In this document: piece by piece, positions 53,895-64,000 of the stretch
Layout: each line of letters begins with the position of its first letter
Position numbering within the stretch: the first letter of the stretch is position 1
NCBI GenBank assembly: GCA_907165065.1
Contig: OU015539.1
Coordinates: 17,142,816-17,206,815, forward strand
DNA: 64,000 bases
Direction: 5' to 3'
Source of the DNA: Caprimulgus europaeus
Lineage: Eukaryota > Chordata > Aves > Caprimulgiformes > Caprimulgidae
Made by a program: the position numbers and the translations under genes
The notes under the pieces: model-generated
The model's database searches: none
Seen by the model: only the letters and a program-made list of their open reading frames with translations
What the model was told of the DNA's origin: nothing

Positions 53895-54678
53895 TCTGTG
53901 AGCTGCAATAAGGCCAAATTCTGGGTTCTGCACTTTGGCCTCAACAACCCCCGGCAGCGCAATGGGCCTGGGGAGGAGTGGCTGGAGAGCAGCTCAGTGG
54001 GAAAGAACCTGGGGGTGTTGGTTGATGGTGGCTGAACATGAGCCAGCAGAGTGGCCAGGTGGCCAAGAAGGCCAAGGGCATCCTGGCCTGGATCAGCACC
54101 AGTGTGGCCAGTAGGAGCAGGGAAGTTCTCTTCCCCCTGCACTGGGCACCGGTGAGGCCACAGCTCGAGTGCTGGGTTCAGTGTTGGGCCCCTGACTCCA
54201 AGAAGGACCTGGAGGTGCTGGAGCGTGTCCAGAGAAGGGACCGGAGCTGGGGAAGGGTCTGGAGCACAAGTGTGCTGAGTTCCCGGCTGAGGGAACTGGG
54301 GGTGCTGAGCCTGGAGAAAAGGAGGCTGAGGGGAGACCTTCTGGCTCTGTCCAAGTCCCTGCAAGGAGGGTGCAGAGAGGTGGGGGTGGGTCTGTTCAAC
54401 CAAGGAGCAAGGGACAGGACAAGAGGAAATGGGCTCCAGTTGTGGCCAGGGCAGTTGAGATTGGATGTGAGGAAGAATTTCTTTGCTGAAAGGGTTCTGA
54501 GGCATTGGAAGGGGTTGCCCAGGGCAGTGGTGGAGTCCCCATCCCTGGAGGGATTGAAGAGTCGTGTAGACACAGTGCTGAGGGACAGGGGTCAGTGGGG
54601 ACTGGTCAGTGTTGGGTTCATGGTTGGACTCGATGAGCTTGAAGGGCTTTTCCAATCCAGGTGATTCTGGGATTCTGT
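53895..54678 (+). mobile_element. CR1 LINE, longest fragment in the window, sense
   Basis: About 780 bp of CR1. From the left it shows AATAAGGCCAAATTCTGGGT and CACTTTGGCCTCAACAACCC, then the reverse-transcriptase carboxyl coding region in a frame open for about 208 codons ([60 protein letters not shown]), and the 3' UTR ending GATTCTGGGATTCTGT. It is 5'-truncated and lacks the polymerase catalytic region. Same subfamily as the 48.8 kb and 9.4 kb copies. Confidence 0.95.
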
Positions 54679-56389
54679 CTGTCACAAAGTCAAACAGGAG
54701 CCAAGGTTTCTGCCTCCCATAACCTGCAGGCTGGACCCTGCTGCTGAGTCATCAGAAACCAGCACAGCCCAGAGCAAAGCAGGGTCCCCTCCTCGCTGGC
54801 ACCGTGAGGCTCTTCTCAAACTCATTCCCTGCAGAAGGGTCTGTTGGCTATGAGCTGGGGTTGTGTGCACGCTCATGCCATGGGGAGTGGCGAGTCCCTC
54901 CCCTCTCCACCACACACTGAGGGGAAGTGGCTTGGCTTGTGGGTGCAGAGACAAGTAACTCTACAGAGGATAAATGGAAACAGTAATTTGCACAGCATGC
55001 AGTCATGTGGAGGGATTAACGACCTTGGCAAGTCAGAAAGCCACAGACAGTGGCTGGGTCTTTAAGGGGCCTGAATATTTTCCTAGCCATGAGATCACTG
55101 ATGATACACTTTGGAGGGAGAATACTGGTGTGTTCGTCCTCCTGCCATTATCTAAACTGTTACTCCTGTGAGATGTCTTCTCTCCACCCCAACCCCCCCA
55201 ATATTTGACCATTTTTTCCAGCCCTGTGGTACTTGTGGCATGTTCTGCCTGTTACCTGGGTAAGCTGGAAGAGAAGAGAAGGATCTGCAGTGGCTGGTGT
55301 TTGTGTGGCTGACCTTGTGCTTTGTCATCCTGCTCGTGCACGTGCACCAGGGGATGTGCTTCTCTCCTGTGACAGGGACTGTGTGATGTCTGAGTCAAAC
55401 TGCTGCTCAACTTTCATTTCCAAGCTGTTTGTAAGTGAAATCATGTTTTTTGCTGGCATTCAAGCTCTGGTGGTGTTCAGGCACCGTCTCTGCTTAAAGA
55501 TTCCACAGGCCCCCTTTTGCCACCGACTTGTGTGTCTGGGAGCCCGGTTGTTTTCTAGGATTTTTGTTCTTGTTTGTAATTAAAGCAGAATTTAGCAGTG
55601 CAGCTGCAGCTTGATTGCAGCTCTTCTAATGAATCTCAAACAAAAACATAATCCTGCCTCATCTCCTGCAGTTGTGTTGACTCAGTGAGAATGGGAGGAA
55701 TCCAAAGAAGTAAAATGCCTTTCCCTTGTCCTGCAGGTAATGTCAAACTGTTTTTTGGAAGGGCAGAGTAGTTGGTGTTTCTGAGGGATGTGAAGGGGAA
55801 TGCTTCTGAGAATACAGCTATGCTCTGAAGTTGTACAGCTCAGCCATTTTTTACTGATAATGCTACTTTTGTCACAATGCCTTTTCTGCTTTTCAAGATG
55901 TTTCCACTGACAGCATCAAATAACTCATTTGGAGCTTTTCTGGAAGTAAACGGTTGCCTGTGAAAGAATTTACATGTAATTTCAGAGCAAACCCAAAACA
56001 ATGAAAGCTTTGCTTCATGAGAAGCATTCTACAGTGTGGGTACTTAAATTTGGGCATCTTCATGATGATGATGATGGGGAGGTGTCACCCAGACTGACTG
56101 CAGCTCCTAACAAAGCAGGAGGGTGACAGCACGACTTGCTGCACGTGCCAATGTGTTTGAATTTCTGGTAGTGCTGGAGTGGGTCTGGAGTTCTCCAGTG
56201 GCCTCTCTCCATCCAGCACGTCTCTTTCACTGCAAAGCTTTGCTTTCTGTCAGTAGCCTTGTGATGCTCAGCTGAAAGGCAAGGTTTCATGAGTAGCCCC
56301 TCAAAAGTGCATCCCCCTGAGGAAGGCTGGTTTAGTTTCAAAATGATCTGTGTCCTGATAAATGTCTCATCCTTTTGCCATTACTGCTG

Positions 56390-56480
56390 GAATAGAACAG
56401 TTCCAGTTGGAAGAGACCTACAGTGATCATCCAGTCCACCTGCCTGACCACTACTGAAAATGTCCATCAGAAGTTACTTA
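56390..56480 (-). mobile_element. Old CR1 LINE 3' relic, antisense
   Basis: The words AGTTGGAAGAGACCTACAGT and ATCATCCAGTCCACCTGCCT, followed by GACCACT, are the reverse complement of the 3' UTR of an older CR1 subfamily. The match fades after about 56480 and the tail repeat is decayed. It is more diverged than the other copies in the window. The right edge is uncertain. Confidence 0.75.
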
Positions 56481-57645
56481 GGAAAGTGAAGCTGAGGTTA
56501 ATTATTTGCACAAAATTAAAGATCCCTGTAAGAGCTCTGTTGAATCACCTGGTTTTGAGTCTCCATCATGGGCTGTGTCCCATATATGGTCTATCTCAAA
56601 ATGTAAATGAGGTGCTGATAGATCTCTCTGCAGGATCTTGGCCCGAGGACTGGTAGCTTTGGAGAATAAATCCCTTTTATTTCCAATATTTGGAACTAGC
56701 TGGTAAAATGTACATTCATAATAATGGCTGTTCTCCACTTAATTTGAACTATTCCACCTCATTTCCGTCAATGTTAAATTAAACTTTAAGAATTAAGAAG
56801 GATAAGGAAAGAAATTAAATTATGATGAGATAGGTCTGCCAAGCTTTGTACTAGGGCACACAGAATTTATGGCAAGGCAAACTTGGCTAACCTATCAAGA
56901 AAAGAGATGATAAAAGAATTTATTTAGAAAGAAGAAGCTGAAACACTTATTTTTATTTAATGTCTCATGGATTGTTCTGCACATTATCAGAATAATTACT
57001 TCCTGTGCTTACCTAAGTAACACATTTTTATTCAAACTATTTTGCACCCTCAAGTGTTTTGTCCATTGAAATGATTCTGTTTTGTTTCTGCCAGTTCTGC
57101 ATAAAGAGGCATTTGTAAACATGAATAATGAGTATTTCTAAAGGTTGTTCTTATAAAGCAGGCATTCACATATGGAATAAGGCGTGAACAAACCAAGCTA
57201 GTGCACACACAAAAAGAACTGATAAGTGGAAAACAATTTTATTACCAAATCAGCAATTGTTAATTAATAGACTGCCCTTATCTCAACCCAGGAGTTTTAC
57301 CTGTTTTGCCTTTTTCTTCTGATTCTTTTCCCCATCCCAGCGGGGGTAGGAGGGGGCGAGGCTTGGGCCAGCGGTGTGGTGCTAAACCAGGACACCTGAC
57401 CGCGTCCCTGGTGTGGCAGAGGGGCCACTGCTGGCACAGGACAAGGAGAGCTCTGGGCAGATGCTGAAATGGTGTTCCTCAGTGAGGGACCGAGCTCTGC
57501 AGGGAGCCAGGACAGCTGCAGAAACGGGCACCCGAGGCACTGGCATCCTTTTCTTCTAGGGAAGAAGCCTTGGGGGTTGTGGGGAAGAGTTCACTGCAGG
57601 AGCGCGTCTCTGGGTGGAGCTTTGCATCTCTGGGAGTTAACACGT

Positions 57646-57657
57646 GGGGGGGGGGGG
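57646..57657. repeat. 12-G homopolymer followed by short (TG)n
   Basis: Twelve consecutive G followed by TGTGTGAGTG, in a GC-rich part of the window. Possible G-quadruplex former and a likely sequencing problem site. Confidence 0.88.
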
Positions 57658-59391
57658 TGTGTGAGTGATACCAGCCGCTGTGACTGCTGTAATCCCCTGT
57701 TAATAAAGGGATTGGCTCGCAGTACAAAGTGATTTACCTCATTCTACATGCTGCATTATCCCTTCCAAGGGTTTTGAAGCCATACGTGTTTTCTAGCCCT
57801 CGGTACCTCCTTACCTGATGGCAGCACCTGCAGAACTTGTGTGTATGCAGTGTTAATCACGGTGCTCAGGCATGAATAATGAAGCACTTCGTCCTGTGCT
57901 GCTGGGCCTGCGTGTGAGATGGGGCAGGGAAGCACAGGGCTAAGCCTCAGCTGAACCTCTGGCCAGATACATCCAAGTGCATTTTGACATCTGATGTCAT
58001 CACAGCAGATTCTTGTGACTGTATTGGCTTTGCAGCTGCTCTCTTGGGTCCAGGTGTGAGTAGTGTGACGGGAATGGCAGTGCCCACGTGCTGCCCGTGT
58101 CGAAGCAGTGTCCCCTAGCGCAGAGCAGGGCAGTGTCCCCGCCAGCCTGTGCCATGGTCCCTGGTGTAGACATGCTGAAAGAACGCCCAGCAGCTGCCTG
58201 GGGTTTTGCTTCATCATGTTTCACCTCAGCACTAAATCCAGGACTCTAGTTTTGATTCACCTCTAGGTTTGCACGTGTACACACAGACTCCAAGCTCCTT
58301 CTTTCTTTCATTTTTTGGCAGCATCCAGGTTTTGCCCCTGGGGCTGTAATGCCTCTGACCCTCGTTTGATGTCTGACAGGGTGTCTAGAGTCTAGAAAGG
58401 GAAAGTCAAGTTTATATTTCAGTTTGTGAGAAGCTGCTGTGCCTCTGATTCCTGGCAGAGGAGTTTCAGTGTGCCAGCCCACAGGGAATGGCGATGCTGT
58501 GCAGAGAGGAGTGGACCTGGCTGCAGCAGAAAACAGGTTGGAGTGAAGGGCACAGAGAAAGAAAAGAATGATCTAATCCAGGAAGGTCTGAGTTCCTCAG
58601 ACAGTGTAAGAAGCCACAAGCTCATGGGCTGCTCTGGGGACAGCAGGACTCCTTGGACTGCAGATCTCTGCTGATCTCCCACCTAAGAGGCCACTGGGGT
58701 TTCAGTGCCCTTGTGGGGACTCCCCAGCCCCTTTCCAAAGGAGGGGTCCCAAACAGGACCTTTATTTGCTGCTGACCGTTTCCCTGGTCACCATCTGTCC
58801 TACTGTTGGGCCCAGTGGATCACCTTAACAGTAGGAAAAGCTAAAAGTCTCAGCTGAAAGCTTTTCTGATTTCTCCCACCCCAGGCTGTGCTAGATCTGA
58901 AGTGAACCAGGTGAAATACAAGAGGAAAGTAATCCATCTGACTAGGTGCCCTCCCTTCCCTGTTAGGTAGAAATTGATTTTTCAGAAAATCTTGTATTGG
59001 ATCCATGTCCAGCTCATGTATTTTAGTTAGCCTAATTTTTAAGCAGAAGCTGTCTTGGCTTTATGGTTTTTTAAGATACTGTAGTGGAAAGTAGCAGAGA
59101 TCAAATACCAGCCGTGCTGCTGGTCCTGCTGCTGGTGATCTGTCTCTTTGCCTGTGGTGTTTCCCATCAGCGTTATCAGAGTGGTGTGAATCCTGCCATG
59201 CCCCTCTCCCTGATTGCTAAGCTGGCCTTTCCAGGCAGGAGGAGCTTTTGCCCTTCAGAGGTAAGCCCAGGAACCCTGGTCTAGGCAAGTGGTGGAGAAT
59301 GTGACTGCGGGGACATGTGGGCTGCTTTGAAATGGGTGGATTTATTACACACTTCTGCTAGTGTGGGGACATTTGCCTTTATCTAATACCA

Positions 59392-59409
59392 CTGTGTGTG
59401 TGTATATAT
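59392..59409. repeat. Short (TG)n(TA)n microsatellite
   Basis: CTGTGTGTGTGTATATATTT, about five TG units passing into TA units. Simple sequence only. Confidence 0.8.
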
Positions 59410-62400
59410 TTAGTGGGAAAATGTTTATCTTCTGTGCACTGCTTAGGATTTCTCAGTCATACAGAAGTATTTAAGATTAAGACCTTAATATTTAATAAGC
59501 TCTCTATTGTTGGAGAGCGAGCGAGCCTGCCAGTGTGAGATTGGACTGGCAGCTCAGTGGATTAATGGAAACATAGAGTTGGATTTAAAAGCCCCGAATG
59601 ATAATCTTTAAATATGCTTAGGCATTGTGGCTGTGCAGTTTCCCTGGGGAATCATCATATTCTCTGCTTCAAAAATTGGGCTGGAGACATAACTAGAACT
59701 ACAGCACAACCTCGCCCACTGGCAAATCTACTTTCATTCCCGGGGCTTTAATTCTTTCTGTGTCCATCTCTACACCCAGAGTGTCCTTCCTTGCGGGTTT
59801 TTACTTCTTATTACATTGTTGCTACAGGAAAAAAATTACCCAGACCTAAAAAATACGAGTTGCAGAGCTGAGCAACCTTCCTACCTGAAGCAGAGATCTC
59901 ACTTAGGCTTTCCAAGAAACCAGTGTTGCTGTTTGGAAATACTGAAGTGAGAATGACATTGAGGCGTGTGATGGGTGCGCTCAGGACGGCAGCCAGAGGA
60001 GTTAAAAAAGGCTGGCTAGGCTGGCTTTTAGAAAAGAAACACAAACCTCCTGTCTGAAATTCTGTGGTGCTGCTGGTTCCTGTGACCCCTCTCACCAGTA
60101 CTTCATTCTCTGACAGAGATCTGCCTGGTCCCACTGCACTGGTGGTGTAGACACAACACGATGTGTTCTGGGATGCCTGCAGACACGTTGGAAGGCTTGA
60201 GAATATTTTCACTGCAGGATATTGCTGCTGCTTATATAAATAAGACCTTACCAGTCTGAAAGGTGTCTGGACTTAGAGTTGCTTTACTCTGTATGCATTT
60301 CTGAGGATTATCTCCATTTCAGTTTAATTTGCCACTTCACTTCATGCTATAAAGCTCTCGGGGTATCTTTTAATTTTCAGTGAGAGCTCACTAAGTTAAA
60401 ATGAAAATCAGCAGCACTGAGAATGGCAGCGTTGTCCCAGATCTCTCTTTATACTTCACCAGAGCTGCTTGTGCAAATAAGGCACCAGGGTTGGTGGGAA
60501 CTGGATCCAGTTGTGCAGCTGAACACCTTTATGTTCTGTGTCACTGCACCGATGTTAAGAAAGCTTTTTACCTTGCAGGCCACTGCTCGGTGTGACCAGT
60601 GACACATCAGTGTGACACGCTGGGTTCTCTTAAATGTCACGGATCTCAGCAGTTTTCAGAAAGGTTTAAATTACATAGAAATTTGCCCCCACTGCTTCCT
60701 GGATTGATCTCCTGTGAGGCTGGAAGTACTGAAGGTTGGAGGAGATGAGAAATCAATGTCTGTAGCTCTTGTAACTGTTCTCATCATCTGAGCATTCCAG
60801 TGTCCTCCAGCAGCTCTGTGAACCTGCGGCACTAGGAGGGGAGTAGATGTGATTGCATTCTGAAGGGGACAGGAAAGCAGCTGGAACAGGATGAAAACAG
60901 GATCGAGGGAAAAAAGGTGAACAAAATTGTACTGAACATTTCTGTACATACCTTTGACCTTGAATAGAGCAGATGGGGTTGGTGACTTGGCCCAGGAAGA
61001 ACTGGGGACACTATCAGCTGCAGTGACCTGTGTGACTGCTGGGGGTGGCAAGAGGAAGCCTATGGAAGGGATGGACTGATCGCCCCTGGCTGCAGTTCCA
61101 GCAGGGTCACAGCGCCTGTCACACAGATCTGCAGGGAAGCACTGCTTCAGGCCTAGAGACACCATCTACACAGGGCTCAAACCCCCAAACCTGCTAAATC
61201 CCAGGGACAGGGAGGAACAGTTCAAAGAGACTTCACAGCTGGCCATGGATTTCATGGCATACTGCTCTGGTTTGTACCTTACAGCAGTCTGCTCAGGTGC
61301 TGCTCAGGTGTTTTCTGCTCAAGTCTCTTCTCAATTTCCAACCTTCTCCCTGTTTTTTCATCTATGTTTTTTTATACCTGTCACTTTCAGTTTCCCTTTT
61401 CTTCCTCACCTTTCCTGGTGCAGAATTCTGGATAAACTGGAGTCCTGTGTCATCCATAGCAAAGATTGCTTGTGTTGAGACATCCTCGTTCTGAGAACAC
61501 CACACACATCTGGATTTTTGGGTGTACATTGACTCTTGATTCCATCAGAAACAAGAGAGGGTGATTTGCTTTTAATTGTGCCAGTTTTTCATGTGATAAT
61601 GCTTCTTTTAAACCTGTGAGCACTTATTTCAAAGGCCCTTTTGATAGTGGAGATTGCACTGTGTCAGGGCAACCAGCTGTGGTGCACAGCTAGGAGTGAG
61701 GAGGTGTTTAATGGGGAAGAACTCGAATGCACGGACTTCACAGGATTTAAAACTTCAATTTTTATTAGCACCAAATACCAAGCAAGTTCCATGACAACAA
61801 GCTGTACTTCCAAGCTGGTGAGTTATTTTGTCGAGGGAAAGTGAGTTGGCAATGATATGACACATCAATTCAGACGATGTACTCTCGTGTCTGCATTTCA
61901 AATCCAGAACTCCTTCAGCTGTGCACAGGTCTGAGTTCACAATCCCTGTTCTTCCCCAGAAGTAGGAGTATTTTTAACCATGAGGTTTTGAGGCATCTCT
62001 GTTCTTACAAGACCAAGTAGTGTAACTTAGCTGCTCACCAGGAGAACAGTCAAAGCACCTCTGGCTTCTAGGGGGAAATACTCCTGTTTCCAACACACCT
62101 GTGTGGCCCCAGTTCCTGCAGCAAAGCTGAGCCTGAAGAATTGTCCCAAATGGATTCACTCCCTGCAGCCTCCCTGTGCAACAGGAGCTCCATATGAAAT
62201 TGATACAGGTGTAAGGAGAGTGGCTGTTGGTGGGGAGGGAGGGGAGCTCTGTGCTGCTCTGAGGATTAGAAAGAAGCTTTTAGTGACTTTGACTGTCACA
62301 AGCGATCTGGTACAGGCTCATGAGTGAGAGGAGCAGCTCTGAGAGCAGTAGAAGCAGCACCACGGTGAAGTGCTCTTTGCCTGGAGTACTTGCAAATGCT

Positions 62401-64000
62401 TCATCTTAATTGAGTCTGTAAACAGCTTTAACTCCCTTGGGGAGAGGGTTCAGTTGGTTGAAAAATGAGAGTCTGAAAACTCTGAGAAAACTGAGAATTG
62501 CCCTTTTAAATTTTTTTTTATTTTATTTTTTGGTAGGAGTCAGCTTGGACAGTGAGGCTGTCACAACCGTGGGGATGCACACGCTGCTCTGGTCACCTCA
62601 TCCCCCGCAGTGTGTGGATGCAGGTGGCATTTCACAAGCACAGCAGGGGCAATGTTTCCAGACTGGGGCGTTTTTCAGCTCAGTGTTCCTGAGATACCAG
62701 GACTGGTTAATTGCATCTCAGGATGAGACAGTAGCACCCAGTGAGTTTCAGAGGTAAATTGGGGTAAAAGAAAAAAAAAAATAATCCCTGCAGCATGAGT
62801 CTGTCTGGAGAATGCTAAACCAGTAGTGACACTTTGTTGGATACCAGTGCTCACCCAGCCACTGGCACTGGGGAACTGAGGACACAGAACAATCAGGTTT
62901 AGTCCCCAGCTGGGTCCAGAACCAGGCTGACATGAATGACAGTGCGCTCCTTGCTCTGCTACCTGGGGACTGTGGTCCCCTAACTCAGTGTCAGACCATG
63001 TAAGGTGCCTGTCCATGGGCACTCAAAGGTATAAAACACCAATTCCTGAACCTCCTCTGCATTTGTCAGACCGGGGCCTTGGGTAACCGGGTATCCCCCT
63101 GTGCACAACAGCAGCTGTGCGTGGTACAGGGGAGGTGGAAGGGCTGGAGCTGAGATGAGCTTAAGGAAAGGTATTTGTGGAGGAGGGAGCTGAGATGCAT
63201 CTGAACAGACTTCCACAAACCAGCTCCTGAAATCCCTTCATTTCTAGAGTCATTTTTAGTATCTTACACTTTACACCTGAAACTCGTGTTGCTGTCCATA
63301 TAGAAAAATAAACACACTAGCATTACACACTGACAGCTGGTTTTTGTGCTGTACTTTGTTTTATATGGATTTAATTATGTACAGTTACATATTTTCTCTT
63401 GTTGGCTGTGATGTGAACCATGTTCAGTAACAGCAGTGCCATGGGAACGTCAGGGGAGGTTTAGAGGGGCTGAGGATCCCCTGCTTTCAAGTTACTCTGG
63501 TATCCACAAGGACAGGGAAGTCTCTGTTAAGCAATTCTGTAGTAACAGAGTGTTCAGCCTGAACAGTTTCTGCAAAAAAAGGTACCAGGGAGTAGTTGTT
63601 TGAGAAACCAGTTCCTGATCAGACATTTCTTCATTAAAAAAACACAGGATGCAAGGTGATTCTAGGCCCCTGTGTGGCTGGTGCAGGTTTAGTAGTGAGT
63701 GTTTTCTGGCTGTTGCAGGGAGGAATGTCAGCTGAGCTGTTCTCCCAGCACACCCCAGGATTTCTTGTGAACAGAAAAACACAGAGTTCCTATGGGGGGA
63801 ACAGTTCTGTGGGAGGGGGGGAAAAACCAGCCCCAAGGCTTAGAGTGGAATGACCTACATGGGCAACTGATGGGATTTCAGAAAAACAGCTTTTCACATT
63901 GGTTCACACTGATGGATTCTTCAGTTGTTTGGATTTTTTAACATAAGGGGAAGGTAAGAAACATTGGGGCACAGCATTTTGCATTTCTGATGTGTCAAGA

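Larger units (their letters stand above)
46711..64000. other. Intergenic or unassigned DNA downstream of CHID1
   Basis: No exon I can assign lies here. It contains the CR1 copies at 48.8, 54 and 56.4 kb, a 9-G and a 12-G run, and single-copy sequence that is visibly richer in GC and in CpG-containing words than the left half, especially at 57.3-57.7 and 58.0-58.2 kb. I looked on the - strand for tetraspanin motifs, because TSPAN4 faces CHID1 in mammals, and did not see any. Confidence 0.5.

Noticed and set aside
53852-54685. Long - strand open frame of about 277 codons, proline- and serine-rich
   Set aside because: It is the antisense shadow of the sense CR1 copy at 53.9-54.68 kb; GC-rich CR1 coding DNA leaves such frames open on the other strand.

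Overview
This window is vertebrate nuclear DNA, most likely from a bird. It is AT-rich and sparse in genes. All the recognisable interspersed repeats are CR1 LINE fragments, truncated at the 5' end, several of them ending in the 8-bp CR1 tail repeat (ATTCTGTG type). CR1 also occurs in turtles and crocodilians, but the low overall repeat load fits a bird best. I saw no bacterial, plasmid or phage architecture, no CRISPR array and no RNA gene I could support.

Only one protein-coding gene can be supported: the 3' end of CHID1 (chitinase domain-containing protein 1, also called SI-CLP), on the + strand. Its last three coding exons lie at 40998-41078, 44333-44375 and 46447-46545. They are followed by a short 3' UTR with AATAAA at 46685. 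The exons join in phase (2, then 0), have consensus splice sites, and encode the last 74 residues or so of the GH18-fold protein, ending in YFYDLL and a stop.

Layout: 1-40997 is non-coding as far as I can read it. It is most simply CHID1 intron, since no earlier CHID1 exon was found. It carries five CR1 fragments clearly separable by subfamily (9.4, 20.9, 22.1, 26.7 and 38.8 kb), a short CR1 tail at 6.7 kb and several small tandem or palindromic repeats. 41079-46446 holds the last two introns. From about 46710 to the end is intergenic or unassigned DNA that looks richer in GC and CpG. It holds two closely related CR1 copies (48.8 and 54 kb, same orientation) and an older CR1 relic at 56.4 kb. 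In mammals TSPAN4 lies tail-to-tail with CHID1, but I could find no TSPAN4 exon on the - strand in the 17 kb downstream.

I did not find a convincing new biological system here. The observations worth following are the apparently very long upstream intron, the missing convergent neighbour, the CR1 pair and a few unusual local sequence structures. All calls are by eye. Similarity statements about CHID1 rest on my memory of the human protein, not on a database search.
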